Source: JADZGC01 sp964391595 (GTDB lineage Bacteria; Patescibacteriota; Saccharimonadia; CAILAD01; GCA-016700035). Taken from it: DNA of 38,607 nucleotides. The notes beneath the pieces were generated by a model that worked only from the letters and a program-made list of their open reading frames with translations, had not been told where the DNA came from and did no database searches. The position numbers and the translations under genes are program-made. The DNA is taken from contig CAYMMM010000005.1 in assembly GCA_964391595.1 (NCBI GenBank), positions 1-38,607 of the forward strand. Reading direction: 5' to 3'. Of the stretch, positions 7,123 through 14,370 are shown piece after piece. Numbering within the stretch: the stretch's first letter is position 1; the number at the start of each line of letters is the position of its first letter.

Positions 7123-7431
7123 TTACTGATTCTTCGCGTAGTTTGCGAAGCTACTAACCGCCTTCATAATCGGCACTGCTTGCTTGCCAAGATCAGTTAG
7201 CTCATAAGAAACGTCTGCTCGAGATACTTCCTCACGATGAAGTAATCCCGTACGCTGCATATTCTTTAGTCGAGTTGTCAGCGTAGCGGTATTCACGCCT
7301 TCCAGCTTCTGTTCAAGATCACGGAATCTCAGTGGTCCATCCGATAAAACGTCGATGATCATCATAGTCCAGAAGTCGCCAAGGATCTTCAGGCTTTCCT
7401 TACATATAGGATTTTTCGAAGTAATAGACAT
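7123..7431 (-). CDS. HxlR-family transcriptional regulator, possibly redox sensing
   Basis: 102 residues forming one winged helix-turn-helix of the HxlR family: ILGDFWTMMIIDVLSDGPLRF, RFRDLEQKLEGVNTATLTTRLKNM (recognition region) and the wing GLLHREE-VSYELTDLGK. Cys10, in NPICKES, sits where YodB-like members carry the redox-active cysteine that senses quinones and electrophiles. It is divergent from an FMN-dependent reductase, the usual target arrangement for this family. The 91-bp space between them holds two AGTACT sites. Likely represses itself and the reductase gene until oxidised; the induction logic is inferred from relatives. Confidence 0.9.
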   Translation of the reverse strand: MSITSKNPICKESLKILGDFWTMMIIDVLSDGPLRFRDLEQKLEGVNTATLTTRLKNMQRTGLLHREEVSRADVSYELTDLGKQAVPIMKAVSSFANYAKNQ

Positions 7432-7463
7432 AATGTTGAGAAATATATTGCTTTAATAATTAA

Positions 7464-7486
7464 AGTACTATAATATACAAAGTACT
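7464..7486. promoter_or_regulatory. Paired AGTACT operator between hxlR-like gene and reductase
   Basis: AGTACT occurs at 7464-7469 and 7481-7486, 17 bp centre to centre. Since each is a palindrome, they form a dyad suitable for a dimeric winged-helix regulator. The pair flanks TATAAT (7469-7474), the probable -10 element, so binding would block transcription. Confidence 0.6.
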
Positions 7487-7522
7487 ACAAATATTATACC
7501 ATAATTTACAGAAAGAGGTTAT

Positions 7523-8074
7523 ATGAAAATCCAAATCATTCTCGGATCAACCCGTCCAGGACGCGCTGGTGAAGCTGTCGCAAAGTGGACCGCAGAGTCA
7601 GCGAAGCATGCAGATGCAGAATTTGAATTGGTTGACATTAAAGACTACGATCTTCCCCTTCTAGACGAGCCAATGCCAGCATCTATGCATCAATACCAGC
7701 ATGAACATACCAAGAAGTGGTCACAAAAGATCGATGAAGCTGATGGCTATATCTTCGTAACCCCAGAATACAATCATAGTGTGCCGGGCGCCTTTAAGAA
7801 CGCTGTGGATTATCTCTACAGTGAATGGGCCAACAAGGCTGTCGGTTTTATCGGTTATGGTGCTTCAGGAGCCAGTCGCGCTATTGAGCATTGGCGCGGG
7901 ATAGCTGCTCAATTTCACCTCGCCGACGTACGAGAATCATTACATCTAAGTCTCGCTACTGACTTCGAGAATTTTCATGACTTCAAGCCTACCGATGCGC
8001 ATGCTGAGCATTTGCAGAAGGTCGTTGATGAAGTCGTAGCTTGGTCAGGCGCGCTTAAGACGCTTCGTTCATAG
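7523..8074 (+). CDS. NAD(P)H-dependent FMN reductase / quinone reductase
   Basis: 183 residues with a flavodoxin-like fold of the NADPH-dependent FMN reductase family. The phosphate-binding loop is GSTRPGRAGEAVAKW (about residues 8-22), followed by the family signature TPEYNHSVPGAFKNAVDYL and the GFIGYGASGASRAIEH loop that contacts the isoalloxazine ring. It would use NAD(P)H to reduce quinones, azo dyes or free FMN in the cytoplasm. AAAGAGG (7511-7517) precedes the ATG. Divergent from the HxlR regulator that probably controls it, and followed by a clear terminator. Confidence 0.93.
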   Translation: MKIQIILGSTRPGRAGEAVAKWTAESAKHADAEFELVDIKDYDLPLLDEPMPASMHQYQHEHTKKWSQKIDEADGYIFVTPEYNHSVPGAFKNAVDYLYSEWANKAVGFIGYGASGASRAIEHWRGIAAQFHLADVRESLHLSLATDFENFHDFKPTDAHAEHLQKVVDEVVAWSGALKTLRS

Positions 8075-8094
8075 AGATAGACACCGACAATGCG

Positions 8095-8125
8095 TTACAC
8101 CGCCTCAAGGGCGGTGTAATTTCTT
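8095..8125 (+). terminator. Rho-independent terminator after the reductase
   Basis: Perfect 10-bp stem TTACACCGCC (8095-8104) and GGCGGTGTAA (8110-8119), five-base loop, then TTTCTTT. Confidence 0.9.
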
Positions 8126-8520
8126 TACTTCTCGAGCGTGAGCTTACCGCGATTCTTCCGTATGTCTTTATAGTTGTAGATCTTCGAATGAGCCTCTTGA
8201 AGCCACTTTGCGAGCAGACCTTTATCTATTTCGGAAGCATCACTATAGAATACCTGCGCGGCCTTAAAGCTTCCTTCCGGTTCCAGTCCTGGGGTCGTAA
8301 ATGCCTGCCCGCTCCAGAAGAGAAGATTAATCCCTTTTGATTTCGTTACACTATATCCAACAACGGGATTTTCACCGATGAACCAAACCGGAATCTTATA
8401 CCAGATTTTTGGTGAGCCACCTTTGAGATGCTTCGAGATCTCGGCAGCAAGGGTATCACACACGTCGCGTAAGTCTGGCTGCTCTATAGATTCGTTGTAG
8501 CTAAGTACTTCTGGATTCAT
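8125..8520 (-). CDS. DUF1801 domain protein
   Basis: About 131 residues with the DUF1801 (YdhG-like) layout: a helical N-terminus (LRDVCDTLAAEISKHL), then KIWYKIPVWFIGENPVVGYSVTKSKGINLLFW and a C-terminal helical part (LLAKWLQEAHSKIYNYKDIRKNRGKL). These small cytoplasmic proteins resemble the frataxin-like fold; one relative is linked to iron handling, but the general function is unknown. I start at ATG 8520, where TATACT lies six bases upstream; GGAG within those six bases gives too short a spacing for a normal Shine-Dalgarno. Confidence 0.85.
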   Translation of the reverse strand: MNPEVLSYNESIEQPDLRDVCDTLAAEISKHLKGGSPKIWYKIPVWFIGENPVVGYSVTKSKGINLLFWSGQAFTTPGLEPEGSFKAAQVFYSDASEIDKGLLAKWLQEAHSKIYNYKDIRKNRGKLTLEK

Positions 8521-8526
8521 GTCTCC

Positions 8527-8532
8527 AGTATA
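8527..8532 (-). promoter_or_regulatory. -10 element, leaderless promoter of the DUF1801 gene
   Basis: TATACT, six bases GGAGAC, then ATG 8520 on the minus strand. Confidence 0.5.
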
Positions 8533-8577
8533 TCGCATCACAGCCTAATATCGAGAATATATTACAGAATCGAGCTA

Positions 8578-8607
8578 TTGACTTAGCGTGCTAATACATG
8601 ATATTCT
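8578..8607 (+). promoter_or_regulatory. Complete leaderless promoter of the TrpR-like gene
   Basis: TTGACT (8578-8583), 18-base spacer, TATTCT (8602-8607), six bases, then ATG 8614. This is the clearest full promoter with the start codon at the expected transcription start. Confidence 0.7.
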
Positions 8608-8613
8608 TCTGAT

Positions 8614-8910
8614 ATGAATCGAGCTATCGAAAAACAACTGAAGAACACCGATATGAAGAGACTCTATTTGGTCTTGGCGGAGCTCAGTGACCCAAAAGAT
8701 ATTGCTAAGCTCCTTCGCGACCTCCTCACTCTAGAAGAACTTCAAGAGGCAGGCCGCCGCTTGGCAGTAGCTCGACGGCTCAGCAATGGCGAAACCCAAC
8801 GTAGTATCGCCACCGAGACTGGTGTAAGTACGGCTACTGTAAGTCGTGTTAATTCCTGGCTGCATCATGGCACCGGCGGATATCAGCTAGCGCTTCAGCG
8901 TATGCATTAA
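8614..8910 (+). CDS. TrpR/YerC-family transcriptional regulator
   Basis: 98 residues matching the TrpR-like YerC/YecD family: helices DIAKLLRDLLTLEELQEAGRRLAVARRL then the helix-turn-helix GETQRSIATETGVSTATVSRVNSWLHHGTGGY. The motif S-TATVSRV...L-G-GGY is diagnostic. It is a DNA-binding homodimer; the ligand and targets of YerC-like members are generally not tryptophan biosynthesis and are not evident here. Leaderless promoter upstream and a strong terminator downstream, so it is a single-gene unit. Confidence 0.92.
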   Translation: MNRAIEKQLKNTDMKRLYLVLAELSDPKDIAKLLRDLLTLEELQEAGRRLAVARRLSNGETQRSIATETGVSTATVSRVNSWLHHGTGGYQLALQRMH

Positions 8911-8938
8911 CGTACCCAGCAAACGATATCCGTCTTTG

Positions 8939-8964
8939 AAAAACCTGCTAACGGCAGGTTTTTT
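8939..8964 (+). terminator. Rho-independent terminator after the TrpR-like gene
   Basis: AAAAACCTGC (8939-8948) and GCAGGTTTTT (8954-8963) with a five-base loop, ending in a T run. Confidence 0.92.
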
Positions 8965-9059
8965 GGTACTCAGTTGCGAGAGTGTTAGCTTGGTTACTAC
9001 AACACGAAGCTAGCTCCCTCTCAATCGAGAGGAATCGTACCCTACAGAAGGATACTGAC

Positions 9060-9920
9060 ATGTCGCTAGAACGACTTATTGGCTATTTCACCAATGGCAC
9101 CGAGAGCACCATCACAGGTCGGCAGATTGGTATGGAGATCGAGACTGATTTCCTGGATGCAGAGAACCAGCCTATCAGCACTGTTGTTGCACGCCAGATC
9201 CTCGATACGACCGAGGGCAGGCCTGCGCATACTACGCACAAGTTGGAGCTCGGACGTCAGAAGATCGAACTCGCAATCGCCCCTCAGCCTACACCAGCCC
9301 TTCTCCTGGAAGCTGCCCTTGAGGCATTGGATTGGCTTTATGGCATAGCTGCTCGGCTCGGCGCACATCCGCTGATGGCACCAGAAATCCGTTCGGACGA
9401 AGAGCTGCTCTGGGTTCAAGAAGAACGCGATGAGATCTGGGTGGCACTGGATGGTCGCCCAGCACTCGAAGAATTGTGTCGCTGTTCGAGCGTGCAATTC
9501 ACTGTAGACCTACACCCAGAAGACGCGATCAATATAGTCAACCAACTCTGGAAGACGGAAATTCACGCGACGGGCTACGACCGCAATGACGCGCGCTGGA
9601 CGACCTATATCACCGACTCACTCGCTGGCTATCGGTCGGACCGCTATGCCGGACCGATGGGATTCGAGAGTATAACGGACTACTGTCACGAACTCCTGCG
9701 TCACGAAGTTGTGATGCACCAGGGACAGCCGCTGAATCTTCCCTTGTTCGAAGTGCCAAATGCCGACATCGATCTCTTCTTGAGGTCGGTCTGGTGGCAC
9801 TATCGCCTTCGTCGGTATGGAGATAGTCTGACCGTCGAGATTCGCCCCATGGGTCGCTTCGATGATGCGATTGAACTGCCGAAGCAACTCTCCACAGTTA
9901 GTAGCCTATTCAACCTGTAG
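9060..9920 (+). CDS. Glutamate-cysteine ligase (GCS2)-like protein
   Basis: About 286 residues. The N-terminal RQIGMEIETDFLD matches the G-x-E-x-E metal-binding beginning of glutamate-cysteine ligases and carboxylate-amine ligases. The C-terminal WWHYRLRRYGDSLTVEIRPMGRFDDAIELP fits the last core strand and its arginine of that fold. Such enzymes join glutamate to an amine, classically cysteine, using ATP. It is shorter than typical GCS2 proteins (about 370), so it may be a divergent or minimal member. AAGGA at 9047-9051 supports ATG 9060. G+C looks higher than in the neighbours, which hints at transfer. A GGCT-like gene follows. Confidence 0.6.
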   Translation: MSLERLIGYFTNGTESTITGRQIGMEIETDFLDAENQPISTVVARQILDTTEGRPAHTTHKLELGRQKIELAIAPQPTPALLLEAALEALDWLYGIAARLGAHPLMAPEIRSDEELLWVQEERDEIWVALDGRPALEELCRCSSVQFTVDLHPEDAINIVNQLWKTEIHATGYDRNDARWTTYITDSLAGYRSDRYAGPMGFESITDYCHELLRHEVVMHQGQPLNLPLFEVPNADIDLFLRSVWWHYRLRRYGDSLTVEIRPMGRFDDAIELPKQLSTVSSLFNL

Positions 9921-9925
9921 GCTTC

Positions 9926-9949
9926 AGCGGGGATCGTACGATCCCCGCT
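9926..9949. repeat. 24-bp perfect palindrome
   Basis: AGCGGGGATCGTACGATCCCCGCT is fully self-complementary, with the central GTAC as the only possible loop. No T run follows on either side, only TATATATA. It lies between the GCS2-like stop and the Shine-Dalgarno of the next gene, where it could weaken transcription into that gene or act as an operator. Confidence 0.7.
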
Positions 9950-9971
9950 ATATATAAGCATAGGAGATATA

Positions 9972-10406
9972 GTGAAAATCATAGCGTATGGATCATTACA
10001 AAACAGACAAAGCTTAGAGGCTACATTAGGGAGATCAGTAACCTATGGACGCACAAAAGTGATTGGCTATGAGAAAGTCTTCAATGCTCCTTTTGGAAAC
10101 TATGCTTTTCTCAATCTACGAAAGAACACTAGTGCATCATTTACATGTGTATACTTTACTATTCAGCCTGGTGAACTGTGTAAATTTAAAGACCGAGAGG
10201 CAGGATCTGTTCTTGCTGAAATAATGCCCGACTTTTGGGCATTCGTCTGGCCCGAGAGCTACTGCCGCGCTCTCCCTGTTCTGCAAAGTTATATAGACGT
10301 CTGCGAAAAGGGATATGCACAAAACACGTTAGATTTCTGGCGATCTACGGTTACTCCTAAGACTTTCGTAAACGATAGGAAGCAACCGATTTATAGCGTA
10401 ACTTAG
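9972..10406 (+). CDS. Gamma-glutamylcyclotransferase-like (AIG2/GGCT) protein
   Basis: 144 residues starting at GTG with AGGAGAT just upstream. The N-terminal AYGSLQNRQSLEATLG carries the Y-G-S-L substrate loop of the GGCT/AIG2 fold, and FKDREAG provides the conserved Glu expected to be catalytic. The rest (CVYFTIQPGELCKF, SYIDVCEKGY) fits the small mixed beta barrel. GGCT enzymes release 5-oxoproline from gamma-glutamyl compounds. It follows a GCS2-like ligase by about 50 bases, so the two may make and recycle a gamma-glutamyl metabolite. A+T content is higher than in the ligase gene, so the pair may have different histories. Confidence 0.72.
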   Translation: MKIIAYGSLQNRQSLEATLGRSVTYGRTKVIGYEKVFNAPFGNYAFLNLRKNTSASFTCVYFTIQPGELCKFKDREAGSVLAEIMPDFWAFVWPESYCRALPVLQSYIDVCEKGYAQNTLDFWRSTVTPKTFVNDRKQPIYSVT

Positions 10407-10437
10407 TTTGAACTATGAACTAGTATGAGTATTATGC

Positions 10438-11028
10438 TCAGTAGCCAACCCGCGACGAATCATAGCTATTTGGTGAGTATGTACTGTTAGGTGAGCTCTT
10501 GAGTGAACCGGTTGCAATTGCTATACCGAAAGCGACAATAAGCAAAATGAGGGTAACAATGCCGACAATGACACCACCCTTTTGGCTACCTGACATAGCT
10601 TGCTTCCAGCCGGCATCTGTGATGATCTTTTTGATCTGGCTCAAGATTTCAAAACTATTGAGAGAGTACTTGTAAACCTGTCCAATCGAGCCATCTTCTA
10701 TTATTCCTGCCTCTGCACCAAATTTGAAGCCAATCTGCTTGCCTTTCTGAATAGACATTCGTGCACCAAGCGTCGGCACGCCAGCCGACCATTCCACTGA
10801 GTATGTCTCCGTTGCAACTTGAGCCTGCTTTTTTGCATCGTCTAGTGTGATGATGATTTTATATGACTCCTTCAGGCCATTCTTCTGAAAGATGGTGTAC
10901 CACTTCGCATCTGCGAGGTCGAGTTCGATCGTGACAACATCTCCATTAGCTGTCACTTTATACGGATTGCTATCGTTTTTATAAGCTAATAGCTTGCTAA
11001 TAAGCTCTGGTTTTGTGAGTTGAGCCAT
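10438..11028 (-). CDS. Tail-anchored membrane protein (hypothetical)
   Basis: 196 residues. The first 140 are soluble, with alternating beta and helix (DVVTIELDLADAKWYTIF, SYKIIITLDDAKKQAQVA). A hydrophobic helix (VIVGIVTLILLIVAFGIAIA) is near residue 152-171, followed by a short Ser/Asn/Tyr-rich end. No N-terminal signal is present, so the soluble domain would be cytoplasmic with the tail outside, or tail-anchored. AAGGA precedes the ATG by nine bases. I recognise no family. Confidence 0.7.
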   Translation of the reverse strand: MAQLTKPELISKLLAYKNDSNPYKVTANGDVVTIELDLADAKWYTIFQKNGLKESYKIIITLDDAKKQAQVATETYSVEWSAGVPTLGARMSIQKGKQIGFKFGAEAGIIEDGSIGQVYKYSLNSFEILSQIKKIITDAGWKQAMSGSQKGGVIVGIVTLILLIVAFGIAIATGSLKSSPNSTYSPNSYDSSRVGY

Positions 11029-11270
11029 AGATGTTATTCCTTTTATGTATATCAGTATGCATGTTGAGAGTATGAAAGACTAGTCCTTAGCTGCATTAGG
11101 TATTTCATCGATCAGGGATAACGTAATCAACAATCCATCGTCGTGCGGTGGAGGACCATGAAGCACATCCCGATTGCTACCTTATAAATCTTACATAGCT
11201 CACAATAATGCAGAAATACTATACACTGCAAAAACTAGTAATAATACGCCAATAATTGGAATTATGAATG

Positions 11271-11297
11271 AAAAGGGGGCTTCCGTTACAGAAGCCC
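11271..11297 (-). terminator. Rho-independent terminator after the acidic-protein gene
   Basis: On the minus strand GGGCTTC and GAAGCCC pair around a seven-base loop, then CCTTTT. It lies 20 bases after the stop at 11318. Confidence 0.75.
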
Positions 11298-11317
11298 ACA
11301 GCTCACCCCAGGGACGG

Positions 11318-12010
11318 TTATTCCAGTATTCCCTTGCTCTTGAGGTATTCCTCGGGGTCTTCAACCCCATTTTCCAGAAGAAGCGTGAAGGCATAACCCG
11401 TAGCTTCCTCAATCGGCATTGCGGCTAGCTCCTCGCAGTCTTCGGCAGGCAACACCTCGCTGCAAGCTTGAGCCAGTTGTTCGCTGGTTGGTTCCTCGGC
11501 TTCGGCCACTTCTATCCCTCTTTCTTGGTCGGTTTGGCCTTGAGCCGCTTCTATGGCCGCCTCAAGTGTGGCCACAGTGTCATCAAGCCGCTCATTCCAG
11601 GCATAGGTTAGGGCGTCTTCCAAATCCTCTGCGTAATGGTCAACTCTGCCTCCGTCCCGCCGAATTAGACCCATTTGCACAATCAGGCCGATTTGCGCCT
11701 TGGCATAATCAGCACCCTCACGCTGATTTACCACTTCCTCTGCGAGCAAATGGTAACGGGTAGCAAGTTCTTTGGTTTCCCCACGTCCAGACGCTATGGC
11801 CTCAACCAGCTGGCCACGCAGCTCAACAAGCTCAGGGGTTTCTACAAACCCAAGCGTTTCAGGCAAAGCTTCTACTGGCTCCTTAGGTTCCACATCTAAG
11901 CCCCTTTTAGCTTCGAGTTGTGGCCTGGCATCTAGGTGAGCTTGTAATTCTCTTGCCGTATCTTTACTGCTTAAAGAACTCTCTTCATTTACTGACTCAG
12001 GATCTGTCAT
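11318..12010 (-). CDS. Acidic, helix-rich cytoplasmic protein (hypothetical)
   Basis: 230 residues, strongly acidic, with long Glu/Ala-rich helices (ELVELRGQLVEAIASGRGETKELATRYHLLAEEVV, TVATLEAAIEAAQGQT). No signal or membrane segment. The middle (DYAKAQIGLIVQMGLIRRDGGRVDHYAEDLEDAL) and the end (PIEEATGYAFTLLLENGVEDPEEYLKSKGILE) look like helical bundles. Function unknown. TATAAT sits six bases before the ATG (leaderless pattern) and a terminator follows, so it is a single-gene unit. Confidence 0.75.
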   Translation of the reverse strand: MTDPESVNEESSLSSKDTARELQAHLDARPQLEAKRGLDVEPKEPVEALPETLGFVETPELVELRGQLVEAIASGRGETKELATRYHLLAEEVVNQREGADYAKAQIGLIVQMGLIRRDGGRVDHYAEDLEDALTYAWNERLDDTVATLEAAIEAAQGQTDQERGIEVAEAEEPTSEQLAQACSEVLPAEDCEELAAMPIEEATGYAFTLLLENGVEDPEEYLKSKGILE

Positions 12011-12016
12011 GCATAT

Positions 12017-12022
12017 ATTATA
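12017..12022 (-). promoter_or_regulatory. -10 element, leaderless promoter of the acidic-protein gene
   Basis: TATAAT, six bases ATATGC, then ATG 12010 on the minus strand. Confidence 0.55.
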
Positions 12023-12064
12023 ACGTAAGACCCTTATCTTGGTCCTAGGTAAGCATAAGTAAAA

Positions 12065-12139
12065 TGGCTCCGGGGGCCGGATTCGAACCGGCGACCAATT
12101 GGTTAACAGCCAACTGCTCTACCGCTGAGCTACCCCGGA
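12065..12139 (-). tRNA. tRNA-Asn (anticodon GTT), CCA encoded
   Basis: The minus strand gives a full cloverleaf. Acceptor TCCGGGG pairs with CCCCGGA, the D arm is GCTCAGCGGTAGAGC, the anticodon loop CTGTTAA has anticodon GTT, the T arm holds GTTCGAATCC, the discriminator base is G and the gene encodes CCA. The opposite-strand reading frame here gives the well-known spurious peptide GAGFEPATNWLTANC, which is an artefact. Confidence 0.98.
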
Positions 12140-12251
12140 TTATGTATTCTCTTCTCTCGACAATCTTGTCAAAAGACCACGCAATTATACCCTTATATCA
12201 GATAGAGCGTCAACGCTTCACGACGACAAGCTGCTATACTACAAAGTAGCT

Positions 12252-13319
12252 ATGGTTAAGGCAAAACACACGAAAAAGGCTGCCAAGTCGGAGTCCGAGC
12301 AACCTAAGCGGTTGCACCGCATGACCAAAGTAGGCGGAATCATACTCGCAATACTCTTGGCTATCGTGGTAGCTTTCTTGATCTGGTGTCAGCTTAGGCC
12401 ACTAAATACTGCAGCTCTCTCGACTACAGCTCATCCTTACACCACCTACGGAACAGCCGATCGAGCAGCCGAGGCACTCGTCGCCGCAGACAAGGCAAAT
12501 ACCGCACTCAACCCCGACTGTGGCTACCGATACCTCAAGCAACAAGCAAAAGTCGAGCGCGTGATAGTGATACGCCACGGGCTGACCAACTGCCCGAGGC
12601 AATTCGATCAGCTGGCTGAGCGTTATCATCAGATGGGGTATGCTGTACTTGTCACGCGTGTACCCGAGCACGGTATGCGTGATCGGATGGCTCCACACTT
12701 CGCAGATCTCACTGCCGAACGAACGCTCGAGGACTTAAGTCATTCAATCGATATAGCTGAGGGCTTAGGTGATGAAGTTGATGTGATGGGACTATCCGCT
12801 GGCGGCAATGAAGTGGCCTATATTGCTACTCAGCGCGATGACATTCATCAAGCTATTATCATCGACCCGATCTTCACCCCTACCAGCGTACCGACTTCTC
12901 TGACTAGACTTGTAGCTGGCGCACTCCTCACGATCCCAAATCAATTTATATGGTGGAGCGACAAGCAAAGAAACCTCGATGGCCCAGCGAGTGCCTATTT
13001 CGGATGGCAGACGCGACCAGTGGGAGAATATCTACGCATCACAGAAGGACTACTCGAGAAAGACCGCCTCCCTCGCTCGACACACGCAGTGCTTATCACG
13101 AATGAAAACGATGCAGCAGTCAATAACGACACAGCTGATCTTCTGGCACAACGCTGGCGGAACAATGACATAGACGTAACCGCATATCGATTCCCAAAGA
13201 GTGAAGGGTTAGTGCATGACCTCATAGACCCACTCCAAGTCGGTGCAAACACAGCTATCTCATATCCGCAGATTATTGAACTGAGTACAAAAAACTACAC
13301 CAGCCATGGCCACCACTAA
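12252..13319 (+). CDS. Membrane-anchored alpha/beta hydrolase
   Basis: 355 residues. A basic cytoplasmic N-terminus is followed by one helix (about residues 27-46), placing the enzyme outside the membrane. The alpha/beta-hydrolase core has RHGLTNC (oxyanion strand), the nucleophile elbow GLSAGG (Ser182), a candidate acid in TNENDAAV and a candidate base in LVHDL. An H-G-x-x-x-x-P-like turn and VTRVPEHGM follow the usual strand order. It probably hydrolyses an ester or amide in the envelope, such as a lipid or acylated glycan. It overlaps the following glycoside hydrolase gene by 14 bases, so the two are translated together. Confidence 0.83.
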   Translation: MVKAKHTKKAAKSESEQPKRLHRMTKVGGIILAILLAIVVAFLIWCQLRPLNTAALSTTAHPYTTYGTADRAAEALVAADKANTALNPDCGYRYLKQQAKVERVIVIRHGLTNCPRQFDQLAERYHQMGYAVLVTRVPEHGMRDRMAPHFADLTAERTLEDLSHSIDIAEGLGDEVDVMGLSAGGNEVAYIATQRDDIHQAIIIDPIFTPTSVPTSLTRLVAGALLTIPNQFIWWSDKQRNLDGPASAYFGWQTRPVGEYLRITEGLLEKDRLPRSTHAVLITNENDAAVNNDTADLLAQRWRNNDIDVTAYRFPKSEGLVHDLIDPLQVGANTAISYPQIIELSTKNYTSHGHH

Positions 13320-14358
13320 ATCATCATCCGACATCTTACAACCCGTACGTTTTACTAAACACCTTCGCTATGTACGAGGTATCCTGTACGGGCTTATCTC
13401 AATCATTGTACTATCAATACTCCTCATGAGCTTCTTCATATTGCGACACTGGAAGGAGCCGGAGAGGATAGGTGTCAGCTTCTCGCAGTACCAGGCAGAA
13501 AGATATGGTATGGATTGGCGAACCGCCTACACCGCCGTTCTTGATGAGTTGCAATTCAAACACCTTCGTCTGGCTGCATACTGGGACCAGCTCGAGCCAC
13601 AGCCCGGGCAGTATGATTTTTCGCAAACCGACTGGATGCTTGATGAGGCTGCGAAGCGCGGAGCAAAAGTAAAGCTCGTCATCGGCCAGAAGCTCATTCG
13701 CGTGCCAGAGTGCTACTACCCTTCCTGGCTGGATAAAAATAACCCCGATCTCGTAGCGGACAGAGCAAATCAGATGCTGGCTCAGGTCGTGCAACGATAC
13801 AAACATCATCCTGCACTCGAATCATGGCAGCTCGAGAATGAGTTCTTGCTTCATTCTTTTGGCGAATGCCCGACTCAAAATCTCACTACCCAAGCTCTAC
13901 GGCGAGAGCTAGCAACCGTGCGTGCCGTTGACCCCAAAACGCCAATCATCCTCACGCAATCCGACCAGTGGGGCTGGCCAATTGTCGGGCCAATGACAGA
14001 ATTCTACGGTTTCTCTATGTACCGCACGGTCTGGAATAGTACGTTCGGCTATTATCGCTACCCTCAGCGCGGCATCTATAACTGGTGGAAGGCAGCACTC
14101 ATCGAAGCATTTCACCCTGGCACCACCGCGACAATTCATGAGCTACAAGGCGAAGCATGGGGACCGCGCGGCAATGAGAACCTAAGCTACGAGGAAGCAC
14201 AGCGCTCGATGAGTATCGCTCAACTCAAAGACAACGTAGCCTACGCACGAGAAACAAATATTCGTCGTTTTGATCTGTGGGGTGCTGAGTGGTGGTATGC
14301 GATGAAGCAACAAGGCCATACCGAGTATTGGGACTATATTCGCTCGCTCGAAAAATAA
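13306..14358 (+). CDS. Membrane-anchored TIM-barrel glycoside hydrolase
   Basis: 350 residues. The N-terminal helix (about residues 25-46) anchors it; the rest reads as a clan A barrel: GVSFSQYQAERYGMDW, HLRLAAYWDQLEPQPGQYDFS, AKRGAKVKLVIGQK, then SWQLENEF with the acid/base Glu (about residue 179) and TIHELQGEAWG with the likely nucleophile Glu (about 279). The pattern is close to GH5/GH42-type enzymes, and the family cannot be fixed by eye. It should cleave or transfer a glycan outside the cell. Start overlaps the alpha/beta hydrolase gene, implying joint function on one polymer. Confidence 0.8.
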   Translation: MATTKSSSDILQPVRFTKHLRYVRGILYGLISIIVLSILLMSFFILRHWKEPERIGVSFSQYQAERYGMDWRTAYTAVLDELQFKHLRLAAYWDQLEPQPGQYDFSQTDWMLDEAAKRGAKVKLVIGQKLIRVPECYYPSWLDKNNPDLVADRANQMLAQVVQRYKHHPALESWQLENEFLLHSFGECPTQNLTTQALRRELATVRAVDPKTPIILTQSDQWGWPIVGPMTEFYGFSMYRTVWNSTFGYYRYPQRGIYNWWKAALIEAFHPGTTATIHELQGEAWGPRGNENLSYEEAQRSMSIAQLKDNVAYARETNIRRFDLWGAEWWYAMKQQGHTEYWDYIRSLEK

Positions 14359-14370
14359 CTCGACCAAACT

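Noticed and set aside
11200..11412. Minus-strand 70-residue frame ending in a membrane-like helix, possibly a frameshifted end of the acidic protein
   Set aside because: It contains the terminator stem of the acidic-protein gene and overlaps that gene in another frame. The hydrophobic end comes from A+T-rich sequence.
12064..12249. Plus-strand reading frame starting MAPGAGFEPATNWLTANC
   Set aside because: It is the reverse of tRNA-Asn; this peptide is a common artefact of tRNA genes.
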